Source: Calamus simplicifolius (taxonomy: Eukaryota; Streptophyta; Magnoliopsida; Arecales; Arecaceae). Taken from it: 64,000 nucleotides of DNA. Where the stretch lies: NCBI GenBank assembly GCA_900491605.1, contig UESW01003835.1, forward strand, positions 1,113,311 to 1,177,310, in the 5' to 3' direction. The notes below the pieces were generated by a model. The model saw nothing but the letters and a program-made list of their open reading frames with translations, made no database searches and was not told the origin of the DNA. Below, in pieces: positions 1-11,859 of this stretch (positions are counted from its first letter, which is position 1; each line of letters opens with the position of its first letter). The position numbers and the translations under genes are program-made.

Positions 1-58
1 TTTGCTAAGAGGATGGTATTTGGTTAAAAATTAGATCTAGAACAGGACAATCTAGTAT

Positions 59-810
59 GCCACCTCCTACTGTGAATCAACCTGTCTGTTCTCCTCAGAA
101 CTTTTCATTTATGACTTCAGTCAACCTAATCCATATCTTGCTGCTATGACAGCTGATCAAAACCCTTTTCTTCCTGATCCACCCAAAATTAATGCTTCTG
201 GAATATCTTTTCGCCATGACAACCCTGCTCCTTCTCCTATTCCAACTGTTAGATTATGTGATGATCAACTCCGTCACATCATCAATGAATTGACCCTTGC
301 CACTTCTAGTCGAAGCTCTGGTGATAGTGCTTCTTCCATCAATGATCAGACTCTTGTACCACATATCTCCTCTGTTTTTAAAAACATGTCTGAATTTAAA
401 CTCATTCTTGAAAGGCTTGTTCATGATGTGAACATTCTTAATGGGAGAGTTTTCACCACAACGAATCTGTTATGGAACGCATTCTGAAAGAGGTAAATTT
501 ACTTAAAAGCAAGCTTGAAAACTTTGAGACCAAGGCTGAGTGGGTAGAGTATCAAATGAGATCGAACCAGACCCAGACCCGGGATGCTACAAATGCAGTT
601 GACCATTGGACTGGAACCCTATCTAGGCTGAGCCAACTCATGGAGATTCTCATCACCAGTTCTGCAACGTCTGCGCCTGATGCTTCTTTCTCTCATCCAC
701 ACCTTTTCACTCCACCGGCACGGCCTTCCTCCGTCAAGCCTGAATCGTCAAGCAAGACAAATGTTTCAGTGCATATTTCTTCATCCGATGACGACAATGA
801 TTGTACTTAA
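59..810 (+). pseudogene. Extra (envelope-like) ORF of element A, C-terminal part, frameshifted
   Basis: The reading frame is open from before position 146 to 487, then continues in another frame from 472 to 810, so a frameshift lies near 480. The protein is hydrophilic. It has a Pro-rich stretch, then a helical segment rich in Leu, Glu and Lys that looks like a coiled coil (NLLKSKLENFETKAEWVEYQ). It ends in a Ser/Pro-rich tail with acidic residues (SSSDDDND). Its place, between pol and the purine tracts before the 3' LTR, is that of the third ORF of SIRE-like elements, whose function is unknown. I see no signal peptide or membrane segment in the visible part. Confidence 0.6.
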
Positions 811-1227
811 CTTATATGTCTTGTAGTATTTGAACAATCTTGTTATGCTTGTGCTTTATGACTTAAAACAATGATATGTAATATCTACTATCTTGCGCTG
901 ATCTGCATGACTGTTTTAATTATGATTATGTAATGCATGTTAACATCTCCTTGATCCTTTATGCTTAAAGTTATTGCAAGACTCTTCAAACTTCTTTTTG
1001 ATTAATGACAAAAGGGGGGAGAAGAATGTAGCTTGCATACATTAAGGAATGGAGTAAAATAGTAACTCCATATATTCAGGGGAGAAAAGAAAAAGATTTC
1101 ACTTATTTATTTTGATAGGGGGAGAAATTAATGTTTTCTGATTACTCCTGTTTTCTTATTAAACTTCCATATATACACTTGTTCTTTATTTGCTTAAAGG
1201 TTTTGTCATCATCAAAAAGGGAGAGAT

Positions 1228-3286
1228 TATTGACCCCAGATTGATTTTGATGATTACAAAATAATTAAGCAATTCTAAGATTGATACAGGGAAGTTCGGT
1301 CGCCTTGCAAGTAAGTATCTTCATGCAAAATCGATTGGTAAGAAAGTACTTCATTTAAATTTGCTTTGAACATGATTATTAGCCTTGGAGTTAACTGGCT
1401 AGCTAGCTTGTTAGTTTATTTAGCTAACTGGCATGCCTTTCAGCTAGCTGGGAATGTCTCACAGTGTATGAGCCGAACCATCTTGAAATTTAGCTAGCTG
1501 TCTAGCTAGCTTGTTAGCTAGCTGGAGCCCTCTTAGCTAACTAAATTTTCTGTCACAATTGCCTGGCCGAACGTCACTTTATTTTAGCTAACTGGTGAGT
1601 TAGTTTGTTAGCTAGCTGAAGCTCTTTTCAGCTAACTAAGGAACTTATCTCAGGTGCCTGGCCGAATGTCCCTTTATTTTAGTTAACTGGTGAGCTAGCT
1701 GGTTAGCTAACTGGAATTCCTTTCAGCTAACTAAAAATCCTGTTACAGTGGTTCGGCCGAACACCCTTCCATTTTAGCTAGATGGCTGGATGTCTTGTTA
1801 GTTAACTATAACTCCTTCTAGCTAGCTGACATTTCTTTTAGTTAACTGCTTAGCTAACTATTTCATCCTGGAGCTAACTGGATAGCTAACTATTTTTCAC
1901 AGGAAATGTTGCAGCCGAATGGATTTAAATTTTAGTTAACTGGAGAGCTAGCTGCCGGTTGGCTAGTTAGCTAGAGAGTTAGCTACTTTATTCAGTTGAC
2001 TGGCTTCTTTTTTGCTCAGTTAGCCAGAGAGCTAACTAAGCTGGACGGATGGCTGAGTACTTTTTGCTTCTAGTTAGCTCGTGAGCTAACTGGCCATTCT
2101 TTAGTTAGCTATTCAGCTAACTAAGCTATCCTGCAGCCGTTTGGATTTCAAATGGAGTTAGCTGGCGAGTTATCTGCCGAGCTAACTAACGTGTTGTCTC
2201 AGAAAAGTTTCTTTGCTGTGTTGTCTCTGGTTAGCTAACTGATTAGCTAGCTGGGGGTTATTTCCTTACTCTTGGACGATGGCATTCATTTCTCAGCTAC
2301 CTGGAGCTTCTTTCTTTAGGTCCACCGCTGCCTAAAGCTCTTTCTTTCTCTCTTCTCTCTCTATTGCTATTTCAAGCTATTGTTAACTTTTAATTTTTGA
2401 ATGCTTACAGTGCTCATCCTTCCTCAAATGGAGATCTGCATTCAATGCTTAAAGGAAACATGTTTAACGGTCATATTTTCTTCCCGTTATTATTTCTATT
2501 TATTTTTTTTGTATCTAACGGATATTTTCTTGTTAGATGATTATAAATAGCTGGAATTAGAAGCACACCATGACGATGATTTTTGAAAAAAAAAATTCAA
2601 AGAGAGAAAAATCCAAGTAAAGAGCCTTCATTAAATATTTGTTGAGTGGTTGCTGTGCATTCAAGCTCATTCCTTGCTCCGATAGGTCGTCCGAATCATT
2701 GAAGCTTTTCAAGCATTCAAGACTTCAGCTGCTCCAACCGAGTCATTTATTGCTGAGTTTATTGCTTCAAAAAGTTGTAAAGTATATTCTGAATATTTGC
2801 TATTTGTAGGAGCTTCTTCTTTACATACTCTGATTATCTTGTAAAAGGGTTAGTGAACCCTGGTTTGTTGGCTTCCTTGTGCCATTTAAACAAGAGGACT
2901 AGCCTAGGTTTGGCTAGGGGTTCTTGGCTTCCTTGTGCCGTAAAACAAGAGGACTAGCCTAGATTTGGCTAGGGGTTTTTGGCTGCCTTGTGCCGTATAA
3001 ACAAGAGGGCTAGCCTGGTTCGGCTAGAGGTTGTAATCGTTGTGATACGATTAGTGGAATACCCAAAGGTTTTGGGGAGTGGATGTAGGTGCTGAGTTTG
3101 GCACCGAACCACTATAAATTTTGTGTGTTTGTGATTGCTTGTTTTTGTGTTGATATTATTCTGTGCACTCCACTTCACCGCTGCAAATCAAAATTAGGGT
3201 TGAAAGCACATTTATCTGCATAGCAATTAATTTTTTTTTAAATAACCCAATTCACCCCCCTCTTGGGTTACTACATCTGGGCAACA
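1228..3286 (+). repeat. 3' LTR of element A (2,059 bp)
   Basis: The LTR starts TATTGACCCC, a mutated form of the TGTTGACCCA start seen in element C, right after a purine tract. It ends ...TTGGGTTACTACATCTGGGCAACA. A TATA-like 'attataaatag' lies near 2540. The C-rich 'cccaattcacccccc' block before the end matches the same place in the LTRs of C, so A and C belong to related families. Confidence 0.8.
1385..2265. repeat. Array of AGCTA-centred short palindromes in LTR A
   Basis: About 30 copies of AGCTA occur in 0.9 kb, most within self-complementary decamers such as GTTAGCTAAC and CAGCTAGCTG. Spacing is irregular (about 10-60 bp) and the motif is often followed by TGG. CCGAAC/CCGAAT words are interspersed (near 1462, 1565, 1663, 1757, 1916). 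It is not a regular tandem repeat; it looks like many degenerate copies of a short dyad in the upstream part of the LTR. Confidence 0.75.
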
Positions 3287-6074
3287 AATCTTATATCAGG
3301 CTCCCTCCTAAGCAAACATGGCTTTAGGATGGTCTTTGAGTCTGATAAATTTGTACTCACTAAGGGGGGATATTTATTGGAAGGGGTTACTTGAATAATG
3401 GATTATTCAAGGTGAATGTAATGACTGTACACATAAACCTTGAAATAAATAAAGCTTCTTCTTCTGCTTATATGGTTGACTCCTCTTGTCTATGGCATGA
3501 TAGATTAGGACATATAAATTTTAATTCATTACAAAAATTAATGAAATTAGAATTATTACCTAATTATGAAATCGATCCACATTATAAGTGTGAAGTGTGT
3601 GTTGAAGCTAAATTAGCAAAAACACCATTTCCATCAGTTGAAAGAAATACTGAACCTCTTGACTTAATTCACAGTGATCTATGTGACTTAAAGTCAATTC
3701 AAACTAGAGGAGGTAAAAAGTATTTTATAACATTTATTGATGATTCAACAAGATACTGCTATGTGTATCTACTAAAGTCTAAAGATGAGGCTTTAGAAAT
3801 GTTTAAATGTTATAAGAATAAAGTTGAAAATCAACTTGGCAAAAAGATTAAGGCCATAAGGAGTGATAGGGGTGGTGAATATGATGCACCTTTTGACGAA
3901 TTCTGTCAAGAGCATGGCATTATTCATCAAACTACTGCTCCTTACTCGCCTCAATCTAATGGAATTGCGGAACGTAAAAATCGCACATTAAAAGAAATGA
4001 TGAATGCTATGTTAATAAATTCTGGTACACCACAGAATTTATGGGGAGAAGCAATTCTCTCAGCAAATCATATTCTTAATAAAATACCTCTTAAGAAGAA
4101 GAATGTTACTCCATATGAGTTATAGAAAGGAAAGAAGTCTTCTTACAATTACTTAAGAGTATGGAGGTGTCTAGCTAAAGTAGCTATTCCGGACCCCAAA
4201 AAGGTCAAAATAGGACCTAAAACTGTTGATTGTATATTTATCGGTTTGCACATAATAGTAGTGCATATCACTTTCTTATGTATAAATCAGATATATCTAA
4301 TATACGGATAAATACAATCATGAAATTAAGGAATGCAACATTCTTTGAAGATATATTTCCAAGTAAAAGGAAATTAGAAATAAGTTCAAATAAAAGAACT
4401 TATGATAATACTACTAGTAGTAGTCATCAGAAAGAATATCCTAAAGATGAACCCAGACGCAGTAAGAGACCAAGAGTTGCAAAGTCTTTTGGTCCTGATT
4501 ATGTAACTTATATGTTACAAGATGAACCTCGAACATTCAAGGAGGCAATGTCTAATCCAGAAGCACCCTTTTGGAAAGAAGCTGTCAATAGTAAAATTGA
4601 GTCCATCATGCATAATCATACCTGGGAGTTGGTAGACTTACCATCTGGTATGAAACCTTTAGGGTGCAAGTGGATTTTTAAGAAAAAGCTAAAGGCTGAT
4701 GGATCAATTGACAAGTATAAAGCCAGATTAGTGGCTAAGGGCTTCAAACAAAAAGAAGGTATAGACTTATTTGATACCTATTCACCAGTAAGTAGAATAA
4801 CATCTATAAGAATGTTAATCGCTTTTGCAGCCATTAACAATCTTGAAATTCATCAAATGGATGTTAAAACTGCTTTTCTGAATGGTGAATTAGATGAAGA
4901 AATATACATGGAACAACCTAAGGGATTTATTGTTCCAAGACAAGAAAAGAAGGTGTGTAGACTTGTTAAATCCTTATATGGATTAAAGAAAGCACCTAAG
5001 CAATGGCATATAAAATTTGATAATGTTATGTTATCAATGGATTCAAAATAAATGAATGTGACAAATGCATATATGCCAAACCTTACCTGAAAGGTATGTG
5101 ATTATTTGCTTATATGTAGATGACCTGTTAATCATTGGTAGTAATACTGAAATGATTAAACAGACAAAGAAAATGTTGATCAAACATTTTGATATGAAAA
5201 ATATGGGTGTTGTAGATGTTATACTAGGGATTCGAATCACTAGAACATTTGAAGAAATAATATTATCCCAATCTCATTATATTGAGAAAATATTAAATAA
5301 GTAAAAAAGTACGATACTAGCCCAGTGAAAACACCAGTAGATGTTAATCTACATTTGGCTAAGTATACTGAAGAACCCATATCTCAATTAGAATACTCAC
5401 GTATAATTGGCAGCTTAATGTATGTCATGAATTGCACTCGTCCTGACATAGCATATGCTGTCAATAAGTTGAATAGATTTACAAGTAATCCAGGTCCAAA
5501 TCATTGGACAGCTCTAATAAGGGTATTAAGATATCTGTGATATACCCTAAGTTATGGATTACATTATTCAAGATATCCAGCTGTACTAGAAGGATACAGT
5601 GATGCAAATTGGATATCTAACACAAAAGATACAAAATCCACAAGTGGATATGTATTCACCTTAGGAGGAGGTGCTGTGTCATGGAAATCTTCTAAGCAAA
5701 CATATATAGCTCGATCCACTATGGAATCTGAGTTTATTGCCTTAGAAAAGGCGGCTGAAGAAGCAGAATGGCTTCGAAACCTTTTAGAAGATATTCCATG
5801 TTGGCCAAAGCCTGTGTCTGCAATATGCATACATTGTGATAGTCAATCGGCAATATGCAGAGCACAGAATAAGATGTATAATGGTAAGTCTAGATATATA
5901 CGTCGCAGACATAATACCATTAAGCAGTTACTTGAAATTGGTGTAATTTCTATTGACTATGTTCAGTCAAAGAAAAACCTAGCGGATCCATTAACAAAGG
6001 GGTTATCAAGAGATCAAGTAAACTGTTTATCGAGGGGAATGGGTTTAAAACCTATAACTGAAAAATCTTCATAG
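3287..6074 (+). pseudogene. Decayed copia pol (integrase, RT, RNase H) of element B
   Basis: Domains in order: GAG-pre-integrase with LWHDRLGH (about 3490); integrase core with HSDLCD, RSDRGGEY and NGIAERKNRT (3650-4020); reverse transcriptase from CKWIFKKKLKADG (about 4660) through MDVKTAFLNGE to LYVDD (5112); RNase H region with SGYVFTLGGGAVSW and ESEFIAL (5640-5745). The frame is broken near 3390, by a TAG where Trp is expected at 4123, and again near 4230, 5050, 5305 and 5540. The element cannot encode an intact polyprotein; it has also been cut by element A. Confidence 0.85.
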
Positions 6075-6694
6075 TGGATACCCAACCTAGCTGACTGGAG
6101 ATCCCAAGATCTAGGTTCAAAAGGGACAACTAAATTATGAAGAGGCTTGATAGCACTAAGGATTCCCAATCCTACTCATTCCTATGATAATTGGTGCTAC
6201 CTGCTAAAGGTACTAGGATAAGCATTGCTTTTAATGATTCTTATGACATGAACATCATGTGGGGTATAGCAGGATACTCTTAATAAGAATCACCTATGTG
6301 AGTGTGAATTGGGCCAATTCTATGAGAATTTTTAAAGGTTTAATTCTCTGAAGCACTCATGAGACCAGGAGTTGTTCGGGGCCAAAATGAACATAACCAT
6401 GAGAACCAAAAGAATGCTCGGGAAGAAGTTGCATGATTGTTATTGTCTTAGTTTACACAAAATGCTGAAAGGTTCAAGACTTCATGTTCACCTTTTAGCA
6501 AGTAAACTCGATAACAACTCACTAAGGAAGGTTCAAAGCCACAAGCTACCTATCCCGATACAACTTCATCCCATTATACTCTCTTTAGTGTGTCTGCATA
6601 TTCATTTGCATTAAAATCCTTTGATGTGGGGGTTTACCTTTGCTGATCTTTGATGATCATTAATCTAAGTCCAATTTTCATTCATGTGGGGGAT

Positions 6695-7934
6695 TGTTGG
6701 GTAATGAGCCAAAATATGCCTAAATACCCTAATGGGCCTTGAAAGCCCATCACCACCCTTTAGTGTGTGAATGAGAAATTGCGGGGACATTTAGTCCCAT
6801 ATCGGAAAGGACAAGAAAGGAAGGTTCACTTATATGAAAACCACTTCCTTGAAGCTTAAGTTCCTTAGGCTCACCATAAGTGGAGAGCTTGAGGGTGATG
6901 CATAGCATCACCCTCGTACGTGCACACGCGTGTGCGAAGGGCGCAATGGGCGCTTTGTAGGCGTACTTTGCACTTTGCACGTGCGCATCGTTGCGAGAAG
7001 CTTGAGGGGCTTTAAATTTTTTCTAGATCATGATGATCCGACGGTGGAGATTGATCGGATCAAGATAAGGGGCTGAGATCAATTGATCGTTGATCGATCG
7101 GATGAAGGGTCGAGATGTGGTGATCAAATCATGATCGCAATCCAATGGCTGACACCTGTCGGTTGACCAGTCAAAAGGACTGTTGGTTGACCAGTCAACA
7201 GGATGGTTGGTTGATCAGTCAACAGGACGGTTGGTGATAAGGCATCCGTCCGATCGTCGGTTGGTGATAAGGCACCCGTTCGATCGTCGGTTGGAGATAA
7301 GTCAATGGTCCGATCATGAAAAGGCATATCAAAGACATACAACCGCCTATCTGATAACATGATCATCAGATCATGATAATGAAAAGGCTTATCAGGATAT
7401 GAATAGGCTTATCTGATCGGCTGATCTTCAGATCACAGCCATGAAAAGGCTTATCCGATCGCCTGATCTGAAGATCATGATGTCTAAAGGGCATATCAAG
7501 GGTGATAAGCCCTTAACCCTTACATCCTTTGATTTTAGAATTTAAATTAAATTAAATTCATAGGGTTGCTTCCAAAGGGTACCTAAAAACCTATAAATAG
7601 GATCCTAGACCTAAGCATTTCATTCATCCCAAGCCATTCCGAATTGAGTTCAATTTGAATCAATTTTAGTCTTCTTCTCTCGTAGGCATTTGCATACTTT
7701 CCTAAGGATAGTATAGCAATAGTGCATTGAAAAGAGAGTAGCATTCTTGGTTCGAAAGTTTTGGTGAATTGTAGTGCTGCTTTCATCAAAAGGAGACTGT
7801 TGTATCCTGGGAGACAATTGTCATACTGACCGTAAGCACCATTGCGGGACGAAATTGTCTTAAGGACATAGAGTGAAATTCTAGCCTCAGTCTGATTCAT
7901 TAGGTAGCCGCTATCTGCCAAACACCCACCAACA
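6695..7934 (+). repeat. 3' LTR of element B (about 1,240 bp)
   Basis: It begins TGTTGGGTAATGAGCC directly after a purine-rich tract and probably ends CACCCACCAACA. The start is well supported. The end is inferred from the CA terminus and from the loss of LTR-like character; no second LTR is in the window to compare. A TATA-like 'ctataaatagg' lies near 7592. Confidence 0.65.
7139..7310. repeat. Short direct repeats in LTR B
   Basis: Three copies of a roughly 27-bp unit built on GGTTGACCAGTCAACAGGA (near 7160-7235) are followed by three copies of a 33-bp unit built on GGTTGGTGATAAGGCA and CGATCGTC (7230-7310). The first unit contains the dyad TTGACCAGTCAA, in which TTGACC matches the W-box core bound by WRKY factors. 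Binding is not shown by the sequence. Confidence 0.6.
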
Positions 7935-10198
7935 ATCAAAGATTTGTTGCTCATTCGCATGCCTTTAATTTGTAAAGTTTGTTCTAGATTATAGTGCACA
8001 ATCTGTTTGATAGATGGCTCCAAATAGCTAGAAATGCCTGGATGGTTATGTTTATGGACTTTAAAATGTCACATTACCTAATTCTCAAAAAAAAATTCTC
8101 ATATTAGCTGCTCCTCACAACCCTTTTGTATTTAAAATCTGATGACTTCCGCAATTGCAGATTTCTGAAATAAAATAGCAGATATTCCAGATGTTGACCT
8201 TTCCTGTCTGGGAGTTGTAAACTATAGCAACTTGAGTGCAGAGGTGATAGATCCTGTTTCTGATTATTTGGAGTTAATGGAGGTAAGAATAAGAAACCAA
8301 GTCATCTGTGATGTTCAACATGTTGGTTTATCCTTTAAACGAATGCAATATTTTAAATTCTTTTTTTGCAGTATGTTTTTTATTGAAGATCAAGGGTCTT
8401 CTTTCTCGGCCTGATTTCAGGTATATATGGTCCATGTTAAACCTTCTAAATCAAATTTTTAAAAATGTGATGAACAGAATTTTTTGTAGTGTTATATTTC
8501 ACCTGAGTTATCTTAGTGATATGCCTGCTAGAAGCATACAAAAATGGTCACGAAGTAGGTTAAACTCATCTGCCTTCAGCAGCTCTTGCTTGTAGGTGTC
8601 ACTAGGAAGACTCCATGTACTATCAAGCTTATAGTTGCTCAACCTGCCTGGTAACTGTGGAAGAGTTCCCGGCAATAATTCCATATTCATTATGTTCTTC
8701 AAAACTTTTTAGCAGTTTCTGTTCCAATCCGTTTGCCTAGTGTGCTTACTCTCTTGGACTCCTCTGTGTGTCAGCATTGTTATCTATCATATGGCATTTA
8801 ATGGTTCTCTTTTTTACAGGCTCTCTGTTTCATTATACTATTTGGATTCATGTTGTAGTTGGGTCATATTCATCCATGTCTCGGCATGGATTTGTTACTC
8901 CCATATTCAATATTAAATGCCTCCTTGTCTACCATACCCCTCCTTTCTCTATATATTTAATTTCTCATACTTGTTTGTAAAACAGTGTAATTGGGTTTAA
9001 AGAGGCTGCAATCTTTTTCATTTTGATGATTTTGTTGAACTTTGATTTTTGGAACCATCATCTACCTCTGGCCCTCATTGCTGTAATCTTTTTTTTTTTT
9101 TTGGCAGTTGTTTTTGTGATGCATTTTCTACTTGATTACATTGTACTGGCTACAGGTTGGCAAAGTACTGTTACGCTTCATCTCATTTAGTTAGTTTAGA
9201 TTGTTAGCCATTTTTGAAGTTTTCCATTCTAGCATTGACCGTATTGGATGGTTATGTATTGGCTAGCTAATTTTTACAGCATTTTAATATTGATTAGGGG
9301 CCATTCACAATGATAGTGTCTCCAAGTTTCACAAATATTATCTTGTGGCATCCTTCCTAAGCATATCATGTGGATTAGCAGAATTTACACCACTATTCCT
9401 TAGACTGACTAGATGCATGATGTAAGGCAATCTCAAATTCGACTGCCAAAATCGAAAGAAGGAAAAGCAGATTTCAGATTTCTTCTTTTTTCGACGTAAA
9501 ATAAAGATATCAGCAAGCTGATTGCAAATTTCAAGAAAAATGAACAACTATAAAGACTGAACTTAATTTCCAAGGAATACAAATTCGATTGTTGAAATTT
9601 TATGTTTAACGCAATTTTCCATGTTTCTATTTGATGCCATGCATGCAGTGACTGGTGCATATGCAAAACCTATTTTTGTGGATCGACTTAGAGCTAGTCT
9701 GGTTTGAGATGCACATTCTTTGGAACATGAGCTAAATGTAGTTACAATTGGTTACATTCTTAGCTCTAATTTTGGCCATGTCTTGCAGGATTGCATTTCA
9801 AATGTGGTGCCTCTAGAATATTTTGGGCATGGACATCCAGACCCTTATCTTACGTAAGCAAAAAAAAAAAAAAAAAGAAGGAAAAATCCTGTCTTGAAAG
9901 TTGTTTATCTTCTGACTTGCTGCTCTGTCCTGGCACAGGTATGCTAAAGATCTGGTTAGCATTATGTATGCTGTGAATGCACCTGATGTAGGAGCTGCAA
10001 GTGATGGTATGTATAAGATGAGCAAAAGAGAAGTAATTGTAGTATGTTATCACATTTGATTGCTTTAAGATTTATTGTGAATTAAAATAGATATGGTTGA
10101 CTATATTTTACTTTCTAAAATCATAGCTTTGAGCTTTATGTACATATAGTAACTTTGGTTCTCTCTTTTTCTCATATGGTATTTTATTCCATTGATAG

Positions 10199-11150
10199 TA
10201 ATGAGGGGTAAAATCGTCATTGCATTATTGATCGCTCACATCAGCGATAAGGTCTCACCCAATCCAAATACCCTACTTGCCAGCTGGCCAGCTGGCGTGA
10301 CGTTCTAGCGACAAGGTCAAATCAGCTTTGATGAAGTCGGATTACCCTGACAACCCGAGCTATCTTTATGCTTCGGCCATCTGAGCCGAGTTATCCTTAT
10401 TCCTCGGTAACCCAAGCTATCCTTATGCTTCGGCCATCTAAGCCGAGCTATCCTTATTCCTCGGTAACCCGAGCTATCCTTATACTTCGGTCATTCGAGC
10501 CGATCCATTTTACACTTCGAAAAATCAAGCTATTCCTCATCCAGGCCAACCAAGGCATTCGAAATACCTCTGCGGAATCCGGCGCGGGAGAGTTCAAACC
10601 CAGTATAACAGGATAAGATTCCAAATAGAGAATCATACCGAGAAGTGGCCTAGAACCTACGCAATCATGGAATCCCAAGGCATCGGCCAGTTCTCCTAGC
10701 CGTCGATCCTCTAACTAATAAGATATAGATCCTACTGATCTCGTAACAAACTCGATTCGAATTCGTTTCAAATCATAACAACTTTCGACCCCCACGATGC
10801 GCTCAAGGAATCAGGTGATCCTCTATAAATACCACAGCACTTCAACCTCTCAGGTACGCACCAAAAAATTACCTTGTACACTCATTTGGCTTTACAGAAT
10901 CGATCACTCCATTAGAGCTCCTATCGAGAGCTTGGAGGAAGATTCTTCTATGAATAGTCTTCTCCTCACATCTGCCTGCTGTGAATCTCCACTGACTTGG
11001 GCGTCAGAGGGTCCCCCACAGAGGATAATCCCAAGAAAATTCTTTGCGAGTGCAGACTGTCTTGCAGGTTCCACCCTGGACGTCGAGATCGGAGTTCGGA
11101 TCCGGAGCCGAAAGTGCATCCGAGTCAGAGAACGGATTTCCGCGGCAACA
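10199..11150. mobile_element. Solo LTR (about 952 bp) in a PGM intron
   Basis: The segment is bordered by GATAG at 10194-10198 and GATAG at 11151-11155, a 5-bp target duplication. It ends in GGCAACA; the start TAATGAGG is one base from a canonical TG. It has a TATA-like 'ctataaatacc' near 10823 and the text 'cttgggcgtcagagggtccccc', common in the R-U5 part of gypsy (Tat-type) LTRs. No internal retrotransposon sequence accompanies it. The plus orientation is suggested by the TATA and the CA end. Confidence 0.7.
10352..10500. repeat. 57-bp tandem repeat in the solo LTR, about 2.6 copies
   Basis: The unit runs from GAGCTATCCTTATGCTTCGG through CTCGGTAACCC. Repeat starts are near 10357, 10414 and 10471, each 57 bp apart. 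Confidence 0.85.
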
Positions 11151-11155
11151 GATAG

Positions 11156-11859
11156 CAACGAGATATTATGAGGGATAGCTTGTTAGTTATGCTAAAATTT
11201 GCTATTTTCTTGATAGTCACCATATTTTAAAATAATGACTTTTATAACAGTATAGCTATTTTAGCGGATTCAGCTGGGATGTTTTTATATACACATAAAA
11301 TGGTGTCCAAGAAGCAGCTGTTATCTGCAAGTTATTCCATTATAATAGTTGCTATATAATGGTAGTAGACATCACTATATAATGTAACCAGTTAAATTTA
11401 TGAAATTGTTCTTATCGATATGTTATGCATAAGCATATGCATTCATGCTTGTATGTCTATAGATATGTGTATCTCATGACGTTGACAGTTCTAACATATT
11501 CAACTGTGAAAAGAATTACATGCCTATGTGTTGAGAACCCCTTTGTGTGGAAGGACTTGTAGGTAGGAAAGGACTTGTCAAACTCTCCCATGGTGACTTG
11601 TTATGTTGTGATGATATACTTGATTTTCATCATACACTTGTCTTAGCAATTGTGACATGTCAATAGCCTATACAGTGCAATCCTACATCTTTATCATATT
11701 GTTGCCTTATGTATCCATCCCTCAAAAACCTTTTAAATGAATTTACTGCAATAATCATTTTCAAGAAGGGCCTGCTCTTAAGGTCGTGCTGCTTTACATG
11801 GCTGTAACAAGTTATTTATCTTTATCTTCTTCTTCTTCTTCTATTTTTTTGTCTATCCC
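11156..11859. other. Residual PGM intron sequence, no gene seen
   Basis: AT-rich sequence between two solo LTRs. I see no coding potential, RNA gene or clear repeat, apart from a short (TTC)n run near 11828. Confidence 0.6.

Larger units (their letters stand above)
1..3286 (+). mobile_element. 3' part of SIRE-like Ty1/copia element A
   Basis: The window opens inside the region between pol and the 3' LTR. Several purine-rich tracts (near 1011, 1079, 1117 and 1216) precede the LTR, as is usual in SIRE/Maximus-type copia elements. The last one reads like the 'catcatcaaaaaggg(a/g)gagat' that precedes the 3' LTR of element C. The LTR ends in CAACA at 3286 and the next base is in the pol gene of element B, so A inserted into B. 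The 5' LTR, gag and pol of A must lie before the window start. Confidence 0.85.
3287..7934 (+). mobile_element. Ty1/copia element B, 5' part missing from the window
   Basis: Pol-derived coding sequence starts exactly at the end of LTR A (NLISGSLLSKHGF, the usual text before the GAG-pre-integrase domain). It runs through integrase, reverse transcriptase and RNase H to 6074, followed by a 0.6-kb leader, a purine tract (gtgggggat) and a 3' LTR. Its gag and 5' LTR would lie upstream of element A. It probably sits in an intron of the phosphoglucomutase gene, because PGM exons resume about 230 bp past its end. Confidence 0.85.

Noticed and set aside
1385..2265. CRISPR-like array
   Set aside because: The repeated word is too short and too irregularly spaced, and the sequence is a plant LTR.
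6372..6614. 80-codon frame between RNase H and the 3' LTR of element B
   Set aside because: No similarity to known retrotransposon ORFs and no coding character; it is probably chance in the leader before the LTR.
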